From Struthio camelus (Eukaryota > Chordata > Aves > Struthioniformes > Struthionidae), in NCBI RefSeq assembly GCF_040807025.1, contig NC_090956.1, positions 3,770,517-3,834,516 on the forward strand: DNA of 64,000 bases, given 5' to 3'. Below, one piece after another: positions 53,001-60,315 of the stretch (positions within the stretch are counted from its first letter, which is position 1; the number at the start of each line of letters is the position of its first letter). The translations under genes were made by a program, and so were the position numbers. Under the pieces are notes generated by a model that was given only the letters and a program-made list of their open reading frames with translations, made no database searches and was not told where the DNA came from.

Positions 53001-54542
53001 ATTTTTTACTTTATCCTTTTTGGAGTACATTGGAACAAACAGTACCTGTGCTTATGAAGCAGTGGCTGCTGTGTGTACCTTTGGAAACTTCACTACAGTG
53101 GAAAGCTATTAGATGCTAGGTGGTGTTTTAATTCTCAGGCATTAGACGCCTTTGTGAGGCCGATCACTGCGTTCCCATTCTCCTGGTAGGGAAGCCAGGG
53201 CATGTCAAAGTAGGCTCAGCTTGAGACTTTTCAGTAGTGTTGCAGTCGATTTTTAACATCCTGATAGGATGACAATTATGCCACCTCCTTGGGCTAAATT
53301 TAATCTCCATATTAAGGAACTGTTGTGAATTCATGTGTTGAAACGCACACAGCTGGGAGAAATGCAGTGACCCCTGGCATCCCAGCCCTCATATCTCATG
53401 GAGATACGCTAACTGCCCAACAGTTTCTTTCATCCTGCCACAGTCCTGACTTTTTAAAGGACTGTGTGACGGAAAAGATGGCATCTCGTACAGTGTTTGT
53501 ATGGCTCATACAGCTCAGTTTTTGACCAGGCCTATTGTCTGAAGGGGAGACCGAGCTGGACTGTCACTTAGGTCCAATAGGGAAAGCATAGCTAGCGGAT
53601 GCCACCAGCAATCTTCAGAAGCATCTCTAGCGCTCTTCCTCTTGCTCTGCAGCACAGTGAAATGTCAGCCATCATTGGCATCCTGACGTGAGAACCGTGT
53701 GATTTCTCTAGGTCACCCTGCTCAAATAGTTACTGTGTAAAAAACGAGTGACGGAAACTGTCCAGTGGCTTTAAATGTGTGTAGAGAATAGTAGTGAGGT
53801 GCTGCCTGTGGGTTCATATGCCTTTTTGTTCCAATTGCAGAAAGGAGACGAACTGGAAGAAGGAGTGACCAGTGAAGGTAAGCAGAGGCACCCGTGGCTA
53901 TGAGCTGTTCCCAGGTTAGTGCACAGACCGCGTTGCCTGCTTTGATCCCTGCTGAGATGCTGACTTCTCCCAGACCGATGTTCTACAACAAATGTTTCTG
54001 CACTTGGGGAGAGCATTTCAGAACAAAATGTTAGCATTTACCGTTAGGAGCCCTCCCAGCTTTACATGCTTTCCTGCCATCTTCCCCAGCCTGTGTACTG
54101 TGTTTGTGCCAAGTGGAGCACGTACCTGAGCTGCTCAGCCCTTTGGAATGATGTTTCCCTGCTTTTGTCCCAGCTGATAGAGTAGTGTCGGTTTTGATTG
54201 CCTCTGCCGACTGAACTCGGGTATCTCAAAGGTCGTCTGTACCCTTTTCTGAGGAAGTCGGATTGTACAAGTGTGTGTGCTTGAGAACACGGCCCAGCAT
54301 GACACCAGGCACTAGGTTTTTAGACCCTGCTAACCTCTGTCCTTGGGGCTACAGCCCCAGTTCTTACTTGTCTTCCTTGTTTTTACATTGCAGAGTTTGA
54401 CAAATTTTTAGAAGAACGAGCCAAAGCGGCGGAGATGGTCCCCAATCTACCATCCCCTCCCCTGGAAGCCCCCACCCCTCCAACAAATCCTTCCAGCAGG
54501 AAAAAGCAAGAGCGCTCAGAGGATGCCCTCTTTGCACTGTGA
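1442..54542 (+). CDS. TOM1L2: TOM1L2, target of Myb1 like 2 membrane trafficking protein (15 coding exons, spliced)
   Basis: This is an endosomal sorting adaptor of the TOM1 family. The joined exons give 507 residues and the product matches the human protein nearly throughout, starting [14 protein letters not shown] and ending SEDALFAL. Domains in order: VHS at about 20-152 (exons 2-5), a Ser/Pro/Ala linker at about 168-220 (exon 6), GAT at about 219-307 (exons 7-9), and an acidic tail with NLIDLG, DDFDMFA and DDIEEWL motifs (exons 10-15). In this family the GAT domain binds Tollip and ubiquitin, VHS can bind ubiquitin, and the tail binds clathrin and myosin VI. The start has a good context (AAGATGG) and encodes the conserved TOM1L2 N-terminus. 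TOM1L2 is preferred over TOM1 because of the TPVG N-terminus, the KRLNGN stretch in VHS and the [14 protein letters not shown] C-terminus. All introns are GT-AG, and I see no frameshift or internal stop. Confidence 0.97.
1560..2260. repeat. G-rich minisatellite (20-bp monomers in 40- and 58-bp units)
   Basis: About 700 bp of tandem G-rich sequence starts about 70 bp after the exon 1 donor. The word TTAAT followed by G's recurs at 1689, 1729, 1769, 1810, 1889 and 1929, with decayed copies at 1648 and 1849, giving a 40-bp period. From about 1951 to 2125 the period changes to 58 bp, anchored by TTTCTGGAGG at 1958, 2016 and 2074. Both units look like two or three copies of a 19-20-bp monomer of the type CTCTGGAGG plus a G-run. 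The edges are degenerate. Confidence 0.85.
6709..6733. repeat. (TAAA)n microsatellite
   Basis: About six copies of AATA/TAAA in intron 1. Confidence 0.9.
8325..8386. repeat. (TTG/TTA)n microsatellite
   Basis: Interspersed TTATTG, TTG and TTA units over about 60 bp in intron 1. Confidence 0.9.
9545..9622. repeat. Dispersed 78-bp repeat, copy 1
   Basis: Nearly identical to 11660-11738: about seven differences including one 1-bp indel over 78-79 bp, same orientation. It contains a perfect hairpin, TTTTCCTT / TTGG loop / AAGGAAAA, at 9589-9608. The family is not recognised; it may be a short mobile-element fragment or a local segmental duplication. Confidence 0.8.
9714..9734. repeat. Short perfect inverted repeat
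   Basis: TGCTAGCC, a 5-base loop CTACA, then GGCTAGCA. Small and of unknown meaning. Confidence 0.5.
10221..10290. repeat. Nested inverted repeats
   Basis: An 11-bp perfect hairpin, CTGATTGGGTT / AAGG / AACCCAATCAG, lies at 10236-10261. The palindrome ACTGATCAGT comes just before it (10221-10230). A second inverted pair, CCCCTGAT (10233) and ATCAGGGG (10283), brackets it. No element family is recognised. Confidence 0.6.
10915..10936. repeat. Short perfect inverted repeat
   Basis: CTATGCCAA / TGAC / TTGGCATAG: 9-bp perfect arms and a 4-base loop in intron 1. Confidence 0.5.
11660..11738. repeat. Dispersed 78-bp repeat, copy 2
   Basis: Second copy of the repeat at 9545-9622, about 2.1 kb away in the same orientation. 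The hairpin TTTTCCTT / TTGG / AAGGAAAA is conserved at 11705-11724. Similarity fades on both sides. Confidence 0.8.
13024..13043. repeat. Poly-G tract
   Basis: A G-run of about 20 bases interrupted by one T and one C, in intron 1. Confidence 0.85.
17069..17101. repeat. 17-bp tandem duplication
   Basis: TGGCCCCAGCTGATAA occurs twice, 17 bp apart, in intron 1. Confidence 0.8.
17337..17353. repeat. Poly-A tract
   Basis: Uninterrupted A-run in intron 1. No recognisable retroposed body lies before it. Confidence 0.85.
22363..22447 (+). CDS. TOM1L2: TOM1L2 exon 2 (start of VHS domain)
   Basis: Completes codon 18 and encodes [18 protein letters not shown] and IINETEE, the first helices of VHS. 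The acceptor has a long T-tract (22338-22362). The donor GTATGT starts at 22448. It ends in phase 2 (GG, completed by T in exon 3). Confidence 0.97.
22448..23148 (+). other. TOM1L2 intron 2
   Basis: A 701-bp intron. Nothing was recognised besides the splice sites. Confidence 0.9.
23149..23227 (+). CDS. TOM1L2: TOM1L2 exon 3 (VHS domain)
   Basis: Encodes [20 protein letters not shown] and VMLALT, up to residue 72. The KRLNGN stretch separates TOM1L2 from TOM1 (KRIVGN). Acceptor CTTCAG, donor GTGAGT; ends in phase 0. Confidence 0.97.
23228..24867 (+). other. TOM1L2 intron 3
   Basis: A 1.6-kb intron without a recognised repeat, gene or RNA. The acceptor is preceded by a GT-rich run (TTTTGTGTGTGCGTGTAG). 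Confidence 0.9.
24868..25017 (+). CDS. TOM1L2: TOM1L2 exon 4 (VHS core)
   Basis: 150 nt, phase 0 to 0, residues 73-122. Begins [20 protein letters not shown] and continues through [17 protein letters not shown] to LALIQ. This is the most conserved part of the VHS fold in the family. Donor GTACAC starts at 25018. Confidence 0.98.
25018..28687 (+). other. TOM1L2 intron 4
   Basis: A 3.7-kb intron. Its only notable content is the zinc-finger relic at 27962-28079. The rest is unremarkable AT-rich sequence. Confidence 0.9.
27962..28079 (+). pseudogene. Decayed C2H2 zinc-finger fragment
   Basis: One frame reads [15 protein letters not shown] (to about 28009), matching the F-R-H-Q-R-I-H-T-G-E end of a C2H2 finger and its linker. 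After a frame change it continues [11 protein letters not shown] to 28046, matching Y-x-C-x-x-C-G-K-x-F with the first cysteine replaced by Tyr. It then meets a TAA and continues with a weak H-T-R-V. The copy therefore has a frameshift, a stop and about four residues missing from the 28-residue repeat. It covers barely 1.5 fingers and is not functional. It may be a retroposed fragment of a multi-finger gene. No parent can be named. Confidence 0.65.
28688..28822 (+). CDS. TOM1L2: TOM1L2 exon 5 (end of VHS domain)
   Basis: 135 nt, phase 0 to 0, residues 123-167. Encodes [20 protein letters not shown] and [15 protein letters not shown], ending IHTPQR. Acceptor TTCCAG; donor GTAAGC starts at 28823. 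Confidence 0.98.
28823..29819 (+). other. TOM1L2 intron 5
   Basis: A 1.0-kb intron. Nothing else recognised. Confidence 0.9.
29820..29978 (+). CDS. TOM1L2: TOM1L2 exon 6 (linker between VHS and GAT)
   Basis: 159 nt, phase 0 to 0, residues 168-220. Begins [19 protein letters not shown], has a Ser-rich stretch followed by [20 protein letters not shown] and ends SEQ. It is low-complexity and more divergent from human than the flanking exons, as expected for a linker. Its symmetric phase would allow skipping without frame loss. Confidence 0.96.
29979..30722 (+). other. TOM1L2 intron 6
   Basis: A 744-bp intron. It contains one acceptor-like site at 30263 (TTTCTTTCTAACAG) opening a short frame, described in the findings. 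Otherwise nothing recognised. Confidence 0.9.
30723..30839 (+). CDS. TOM1L2: TOM1L2 exon 7 (start of GAT domain)
   Basis: 117 nt, phase 0 to 0, residues 221-259. Encodes [20 protein letters not shown] and [19 protein letters not shown], the first GAT helix and loop. Acceptor AATATAG; donor GTAATG starts at 30840. Confidence 0.98.
30840..33524 (+). other. TOM1L2 intron 7
   Basis: A 2.7-kb intron. No repeat family, RNA gene or extra exon was recognised. Confidence 0.9.
33525..33658 (+). CDS. TOM1L2: TOM1L2 exon 8 (GAT domain)
   Basis: 134 nt, residues 260-303 plus two bases. Encodes [20 protein letters not shown] and then [20 protein letters not shown], the GAT helices that bind ubiquitin and Tollip in this family. 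The donor GTGGGA is a weak match to consensus. Ends in phase 2. Confidence 0.98.
33659..36151 (+). other. TOM1L2 intron 8
   Basis: A 2.5-kb intron. Its last 80 bases are mostly a TA-rich microsatellite that runs into the acceptor. Otherwise nothing recognised. Confidence 0.9.
36072..36140. repeat. (TA)n / (TATG)n microsatellite at the exon 9 acceptor
   Basis: About 70 bp of TA, TACA and TATG units ending 11 bases before the acceptor AG (36150-36151). Only GTTTTTTAACAG separates it from exon 9. The tract contains no AG dinucleotide. Confidence 0.95.
36152..36200 (+). CDS. TOM1L2: TOM1L2 exon 9 (end of GAT domain)
   Basis: 49 nt, completing Arg304 and encoding [16 protein letters not shown] to residue 320. 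Acceptor TTTAACAG; strong donor GTAAGT at 36201. Because it is 49 nt, skipping it would shift the frame. Confidence 0.97.
36250..36850 (-). mobile_element. Ancient CR1 LINE fragment, antisense to TOM1L2
   Basis: The + strand reads like the reverse complement of the 3' part of an old reptile/bird CR1. Recognisable words in order are TACTGGGTCAGA (about 36267), GTCCAGCCCCATAACCTG, GAGTTACACAGTTTAACT, GATTTTATTTGATCCC, AGTTCTTG, TTTCTCCATGCCACTCAT and TTTTCAGGCTGAA. The family resemblance is from memory; the copy is heavily diverged. It has no intact frame and is dead. Its right edge is uncertain and may reach the T-tract at 36852. Confidence 0.75.
36533..36600. repeat. (TA)n / (TG)n microsatellite
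   Basis: TATATA, TGTGTATACAGACACACACTATATA and TGTGTG units, expanded inside the old CR1 copy. Confidence 0.9.
36889..36996 (+). other. Candidate alternative terminal exon of TOM1L2
   Basis: A very strong acceptor (a T-tract of about 16, then CCCTTTCCTCTTTGTCAG) opens an exon whose phase-0 frame, joined to exon 9, reads [20 protein letters not shown] and ends at a TGA after 35 codons. No good donor is seen before the stop, nor an AATAAA soon after. If used, it would give a protein with VHS and GAT but without the clathrin/myosin VI tail. No transcript evidence is available; the rate of chance acceptors makes this uncertain. Confidence 0.3.
37462..37585 (+). CDS. TOM1L2: TOM1L2 exon 10 (tail)
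   Basis: 124 nt, residues 321-361 plus one base. Begins [20 protein letters not shown] and ends SSQLAGL. NLIDLG resembles a clathrin-box-type acidic/hydrophobic motif, present as DLIDMG in TOM1. Acceptor CCCAACAG; donor GTGAGT at 37586. Confidence 0.97.
37586..38675 (+). other. TOM1L2 intron 10
   Basis: A 1.1-kb intron, moderately GC-rich around 37,650-38,110. Overlapping open frames there on both strands do not resemble proteins. Confidence 0.9.
38676..38793 (+). CDS. TOM1L2: TOM1L2 exon 11 (tail)
   Basis: 118 nt. Encodes [17 protein letters not shown] and [19 protein letters not shown]. The DxFDMFA motif is conserved with TOM1 (DEFDMFA). Acceptor TTGCAG; donor GTATGT at 38794. Ends in phase 2. 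Confidence 0.97.
38794..40804 (+). other. TOM1L2 intron 11
   Basis: A 2.0-kb intron. No repeat or gene recognised. Confidence 0.9.
40805..40880 (+). CDS. TOM1L2: TOM1L2 exon 12 (tail)
   Basis: 76 nt, encoding [20 protein letters not shown] and then KQNTGG (to residue 426). Acceptor TTTCAG; donor GTAGGT at 40881. Ends in phase 0. Confidence 0.96.
43574..43690 (-). mobile_element. CR1 LINE 3' fragment
   Basis: About 115 bp match the avian CR1 3' end in reverse complement: AGAATGATAGAATCA (the terminal ATTCTRTG-type octamers), GAGGTTGGAAGGGACCTCTG, GTCCAACCGCCCTGCTCAA and GGTCACCTAGAGCACATTGC. It is a typical 5'-truncated copy, without coding capacity. This element is the strongest sign that the genome is a bird's. 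Confidence 0.93.
44047..44128. repeat. (TG)n microsatellite
   Basis: About 17 uninterrupted TG units, then imperfect TG/TATG sequence. It has Z-DNA potential. The cysteine/valine-rich open frames across it are artefacts of the repeat. Confidence 0.95.
49285..49303. repeat. Poly-T tract
   Basis: A long T-run in intron 12 followed by AG. No retroposon body recognised. Confidence 0.85.
50470..50506. repeat. 11-bp tandem repeat
   Basis: Three copies of AAAGCTTTTCT; each is itself nearly palindromic around AAGCTT. Confidence 0.8.
50720..51190. other. Intragenic CpG-rich block in intron 12
   Basis: A GC- and CpG-dense island inside AT-rich intron, starting near a perfect 14-bp palindrome GTCGAGCGCTCGAC (50766-50779). 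A 181-codon + frame (50,724-51,269) and a roughly 90-codon - frame run through it. The + frame has a leucine-rich stretch ([19 protein letters not shown]) that I do not recognise. It could be a CpG island with promoter activity about 0.5 kb before exon 13, a retroposed fragment, or simply GC-rich intron. Confidence 0.5.
51721..51780 (+). CDS. TOM1L2: TOM1L2 exon 13 (myosin VI-binding motif)
   Basis: 60 nt, phase 0 to 0, residues 427-446: [20 protein letters not shown]. The IExWL core corresponds to the segment of TOM1 that binds the myosin VI cargo-binding domain. Acceptor CTCCCTAG; donor GTGAGA at 51781. Skipping would remove exactly this motif and keep frame. Confidence 0.97.
51781..53840 (+). 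other. TOM1L2 intron 13
   Basis: A 2.1-kb intron. Nothing recognised. Confidence 0.9.
53841..53877 (+). CDS. TOM1L2: TOM1L2 exon 14
   Basis: A 37-nt microexon-like exon encoding [12 protein letters not shown] plus the first base of Glu459. Acceptor TTGCAG; donor GTAAGC at 53878. Confidence 0.97.
53878..54393 (+). other. TOM1L2 intron 14
   Basis: A 516-bp intron. Nothing else recognised. Confidence 0.9.
54394..54542 (+). CDS. TOM1L2: TOM1L2 exon 15 (C-terminus, coding part)
   Basis: Encodes [20 protein letters not shown], a Pro-rich stretch and the conserved C-terminus RSEDALFAL, then TGA at 54540-54542. The exon continues into the 3'UTR. Confidence 0.98.
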
Positions 54543-57500
54543 AGATTGCTCTTAGCTCCCCCGCCGTGCTCTGCAGAAGAACGTCGCTGTACAGCCGCTG
54601 CGTCCTCTCACAGTACTTGGCTAACAACGACCCCTTCCCCTCCTGGTTTCATAGATTGCTTCTCCTTCTCTTTCTCTCTCTCCCTTTCAAACAATCCATC
54701 CCCACAAGCTGACTCTTTCTATTTAAGCCCAACACTATTCCTGCCAGACCACGATTCTCCAGCGCTCGCTTAATCCCCTCCTTCCTATCCCAGCTGCACA
54801 AAACCAGCTCTTGATGCTGAAAACCCCTTTAGAATGCATGAGTACGTCATACTGTGTTGAAACAAAAGCCTAGAGGGGAGACAGCAGCCTTGCCCTTCAA
54901 TTTGTATAGGGATCATCCTCTTCTGTAGGCAGGTCCTGCCAAGTAGACTGCTCTGTCGATCAGCATGTAATTGACTGAGCTGGAATGTTCAGGAGGAGTG
55001 TGTCTTTATTTTTAGATAAAATGTTAATGTATTGGCTTTCGTGTTGGTTTCAACAGCAAGGAGCAACTGTTCCCCTTTCAACATGTGCTTCACAAGTCAA
55101 AATCCTTTACTCTCCCACTCACACATCTCCCAGTACCATATGGTGGTCGTTTCCCCCCACTTTGTGCAGCGCTTCATATTCTTGATCTCACAGGGTATTT
55201 TTTTCCTTGTGTTTTATCTGGGCTTGCTCTAATTTGAAAGCAGTCTGTTGGCTGTGTCCAGTAGCTCTGGCAGTTGACAAGAATGAAAAACATTGGGCTA
55301 AATGGATGCTGAAACACTAGTGCATGAAGCATTTTGCTCTTTGGGAGAGCATTCTCACATGAGGATTTTTTCTAGTGTTTTTGCCTTTTAAAATAGCTAG
55401 ATTATTTTGTCCTTACCTTAGATTCCTTCTTCAGTGACTGTACAGCTCAGTGTTTGTCTCAGCTCTTGTAAATGACATCCATGCAAGTGGATGGGACCTG
55501 CGCATGGACTGGGTGTGAACTGATATTGCTGGACTCCCTACCATGCCTGGTAGGCCTGACATGCTCGTTCTTGGTTGTAGGTATGAGAAGAAGGGCAAAC
55601 CTTACCCAGGCTTGTGTGGGAATCCTGAGGGAAAGGGTTACCCGTGGAGGGATTAGCCAGTACAGTGGCTGGCTGTGCTAGAGGTGAAACTTCTCATTTC
55701 CTTCTAGGTTTGGGCCTGAGAGAGCGTTGGGTGATTGTGGCCGTGTTATATGTAATCCCAAGCAGTTTTGGAGTGTCCTTTGGTACCTCTGCCTCTTTTT
55801 AACGCCCAGCTCCTAAGGGGCTGTTGTCTGCCTTCTAGTTCAAGAACATTTCCTTTGCTTGCCAGAGGCACAGCTGATAACGCTGCTCCTCCTGGAGCTG
55901 CTAAAAGGACTTTCCACCACGTGTGTCTGCCTTGCTGGGCCGACACACGGAGCTGGAGCAGAGAGCCCACGCTGCGCTCGAGCCCTCCTTGCGTCCCCCA
56001 GCATGTTCCTTGGTAGGAAGCCAGTGGCACAAGATGGCAGGATCAAAGTGAGAGCTGAACGCTGTGTGGCAGAGTGTATCTCCTGTCCTGACAAAGAGAC
56101 ACTTTATCAGATGAACGCCCATGCAGGCAGCGCTCTGCTCAGCAGTGCTCCAGCCCCTTTTCCTCGGGGCACTAGTTGTCTTAGGCAGCCAGCCACTTTG
56201 TTCTGACTTGGCGTGTCTGAGCTTCCTGGGATGCTGATGTGTGTCGGGCTCTCTCGGAAGTTGTTCTAGACGAAGAAGCCACAGTTATAACTGTGTTTAT
56301 GGGGAAATGTGTTTAGATTCAACTAAAGCTGCTTTTCCCTGCACCAGTTCCCTGAATGTTAGTTTTAAACAGCTGTTGTGAAAGGGATAGACGTTTTTAT
56401 CTGAACGTGGTTATTTCAGCTCATAACATGCTCTCTAGGGTACTCCGTAGTTTGGTGGGTTGTGACACATATAACCTTTTCCCAAATGGCCTGTTTGGAG
56501 CATCATGGTCTTTGAGAGCTGCCACATTCGTCTTTGGAGGGAAGCATTGTCGGTGCAGGATTTCCAGGCAGTCCTAGGTCAGATGTCACTCTGTGCTCTC
56601 CCTGCTCATCCTCTCCTCTGTTCTGCCCTCCTTGCATTTTCTCCCTGGATCTCTCTGTATGTAGCTGGGCCCAGGCCAGGTTGCACTGGCACCCGCCAGG
56701 GCTGACTTAGCACCTCTTTGCTCCTCTGTAGCTCACTGCTCCCCGTCAGCTCTGCACTATGCAGAAAGTGGCATGGCTTGCAAGTGGGCTGGGAAAAATT
56801 ACTGTCAGGATGGAGATGGCTTGAAGATGAAGCTGCCTGTTTTCCCCACCTGCTAACCTTGCCCCTGAGCTAAAGTCCTGCCGCATGGATCTGCAGAGGG
56901 TTTTCTCTCTATTTCATCTTTCATGGCTCATGTAAGTGCCAGAACAGTCTGCCTTGGAAGATGTAGTTGGTTGCATGTGTAGGCCGCTGCCCTCATACAC
57001 TGCTCCCTCCCTGATTAACAAGTGGTGAGCCCATTGCTCAGGAATTGGTTGCCAGACCCCCCACTGCCAGCTCCTGCCACACCCTGCCTTTTCGCAATGC
57101 ATCAGATGTGGCCACAAGCTCCCAGGAAACTGGGGAAACTTCCACTGTGATGCTGATTGGATTTCAGGCGGTGTCTGGTGATTGCCTGAGCAGTCTTGCC
57201 AGCATAAGATGAATTGTTGGTGTTCCTGTCAATGCAAAAAGCTCTGGGGGCGTCTTAAGTGTGTATTTTCTTTTCTAAATCCTTGAAACACATTGACCCT
57301 GTAAATGGCCGCATCAGGTGATTCTGAGCATGTTAATCCAGCTTCCCTGCCAAGTCCCAAGAGATAATCGCATTGCTCAAGCATGGGGATATTGTCAAAC
57401 GATGCTGAGTGGCAAGGATATCGCTGGTGCTGTTGCTGGAACCCCCCTGCAGGGCCGCACTGCCAGCAGATGTACTGCGCTTCTTCCCCCACCCCGAAGC

Positions 57501-60315
57501 AAAGAAAAAGAGAGGTGGGGGCAGCTAACTTTCCTTCTCTCTGGCATGCTAAGCCAGGCCTATGTCTTCGAGTAGTTGCTTGAGAAAGAGCCTGGGTCTT
57601 TCCGGAAGCCCTTGCAGAGCTCTTCCTGATTGACTGCTCCCTCCGCCTGGGGAGGGAGATCAGATGAACCAGGACGGCTGGGGCTGAGTGGAGATGGGCA
57701 GTGTGCGTAGGGCTGAGTCAAGGGACTCTCTCCTTAGCTCATAACCTCAGGCGCTCCTCTGTCCCCGCTGACATCCACGTCACTGCCGGGAAGCAAAAGC
57801 ACCGTTTTGAGGGGCGGCAGGTGCTGTCGGCACAGGCGGCCGCTTTGGCGGAAGTAGGCCAGCGCTCGGGAGATTCCTTCCTTGGGAGATGTGTGCTGAG
57901 CCTGGAAGAGATGGTTAAACATACTGCTGGTGCGACCCTTGATGGGTCTGGTATAAGCACAGCCTCTACCACAAGCCTCCTGGGAGCCCTGGAGTGAGTG
58001 GTAGGTGGTGGTATTATTGGAGCGAGTTAGATTTGGAGCCCAAACCCGTGAGGCTGGCTCTGGCAGTGCTGAGCATGGAGGGGGGGCAGGAGACACCGAA
58101 GGGAACTGAGCGTGCAGCATAACTAACGGTTTAGCCCAAGCCTTCTTTAGTTAACGTAAGAGCTACACTAGAGCTTCCTTAATATCCTGTATCAGGATCT
58201 CTCATCTTCCCCATCCTGTTGTGGTCTGCAAAAACCTGGGCAGTGGAAACTGTTTGGGGGAAAGGGAAGGGCTTTTTTCACTTCAGAAGACTGACCTCTC
58301 GATTTACTCGTCCTTAGCTTTCATTGTAAATGCCTCCTCTGTGCAAGTGGGCAGAGAACCTGTGTGGCTCCGATGCTAGTGAGAAGAGGGATGGAGCTGC
58401 AGTTTGAACTACTTTCCATAAGAAATAACATCCCAAGGCTTTCTGGGCATGTTAGGAATCACAGCCTGACACTCAATGACACTAAATTATTATTGGGATC
58501 CATTGTAAGTTCTAATAATACCCTGTTCTAGGTTAAGATATTTATTTTGTCAATATATTTTCTTTCCGGTATGTTTTTTAACCTCTTCTGTTAACCCTTT
58601 GTGTGCTGAGATGTAAGAAATGAATGATTTCTATTTAAATATATCCTTTGGGTTTTTTTAATTGTTGCGTGTAGATTTCAGCTGCATCTCTGGCAGGTGT
58701 AATAGATAACAATGTGCTTGCTGTACAGACAGACGTTCAGGGTGTTTAGTGTGTAGGCAAGGCTCATAGGAGAAGAGCTCATAAAGATGTAGCATGGTTT
58801 TTCTTAAAGGGAACGGCATTGGTACAGAGAATGGTCTGTTCAGGGACCCTCACGTAGCCTCCAACATCCCTTTCCCCTTCTGATGATCACAGCCTCTGTC
58901 TCTGAAACGTGCTGATCGAATCAGCCCAGGCTCTTGCATTTTCAGGGTTGTTTTTACCCTTCCAAGCTGAAGAAGGATTTTGGTTGGGGTTTTTGTTTGT
59001 TTGGGTTTGTTCAGGTTTCTTGTGGAATAAATTGGCTGTTTCCACTTTTAAATGGAGGACTCTGCAGAGCTGGCTGTGGTGGCGAGATGTTTCCCTCCAG
59101 TGGCGGAAGAACAGATGCAGGCGGTGGTTTCAGGCCCAGGGCAGAGGTGATCGCCCCCTCCCTCAAGCTGTACCAGGAGCTGGGCCCACACTCCTCCGGC
59201 AGCCCCAGCCAGCGCAATCTGTTCCTGCTTCCCCCTATTCAGTGCTCTTCTATTTTCACCCATGAGAACAGGACATGCAGACCAGGAGAGCAAACCCAGC
59301 AGTACTGTCAGCAGTCTTTCTGGTCCTATGCATTGTCAGGGCTGGTGGCTGCTGGGATATGCTGTGGGGTGGGAACTGCTCGCACTATCTCCATCCCCAG
59401 GCCAGCCTGCTCCAGCTCAGGCAGTGTTTACCTCCTAAATGCTAACCGCAAGACTCGCAGAGCCTTCCCTGGAAAAAAACAGCTCAGGACAGTTATTTTT
59501 ATGGAAATAATGAAGCAGGCAATCGGTGAGTGGGTTTGTAGCCTTCTTGGAGGTAACCCTTCAGCTGCTGGCTGCACCCACTGCCGTTGTCTGCCAGCAG
59601 AGGAGGGGAGGCAGGAATCGCCCTGCCTCGCCGTCGGAGGCATCGCCGGTGTCCATGCAGCGCGTTCCACTTGTCCCTCCCGAACTGCGGCCGCTGGAGC
59701 AGGCTGCGTGCTCTGTCCCCAGCCTCCTGGCCCCAGTGTCGCCGCACCCATCCCGCTCCTGCCGTCCCCAGGCCATGGCAGCAGTTTGCACCTCCACCCC
59801 GGAGGAAGGTGAGGTTGCGTTTCGCTGAGAGCTGGCTGCCTTTCGCGCCCTGCCACGCTCTCGTGGTGATTCTCTTTAGCCCTTGGCAAACACCCCACCC
59901 TGCTCTGTGTTTTTATGAGTACAAGCTCCTCATTCTGTACATGTTATTATGAGCTATTGTTAATCCTACAAATGTAACCTGTGTAATAGCTTCTCTGTAT
60001 ATTACAGCTCTAGGCTTTCCAGATAAAAGTGGATAATATTTATTTACTGAAAATATTGCATATTTTTTTGTTTGGGAATGGGGTAGGGGGAGAAGGGGGA
60101 TGTAACTGTTTAAAGAGATTGACTATGTAAAGAGAAACAAAATACACAAAAAGCAAAGAAATCCAACACTAAACTGCTGCTGTATTCATGTAGAAAGTGT
60201 TTACGTAAGGATGATACAACTGTATTAATCTACCATTGTTTAACTCGTTCCAGAAATCATCTCTACTTTGGTTCCTGCATGTGAGACACTCCAATAAATG
60301 CACTACTAGTGTGAA
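54543..60315 (+). other. TOM1L2: TOM1L2 3'UTR
   Basis: About 5.8 kb from the stop codon to the distal poly(A) signal, nearly four times the coding length. The first part is T/C-rich. The middle (about 55,750-56,200 and 59,050-59,850) is GC-rich and contains long chance-like open frames, the largest of 292 codons at 58,934-59,812. The last 400 bp are AU-rich with TATTTATTTA (60,037). An internal AATAAA at 59,026 could give a shorter form. That the UTR is continuous is inferred from the absence of another gene or an earlier good signal. Confidence 0.75.
60293..60298 (+). terminator. TOM1L2: Distal poly(A) signal AATAAA
   Basis: AATAAA in CTCCAATAAATGCAC. It is followed within 30-60 bases by GT/T-rich sequence (AGTGTGAACTG, CTGTCTCTCAGGTGTTC), as expected for a cleavage site near 60,310-60,320. 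Confidence 0.75.

Noticed and set aside
59026-59031. Internal AATAAA as the main end of TOM1L2
   Set aside because: Kept only as a possible proximal site: the downstream GT-rich context is weaker than at 60,293, and the AU-rich UTR-like sequence continues to the distal signal.
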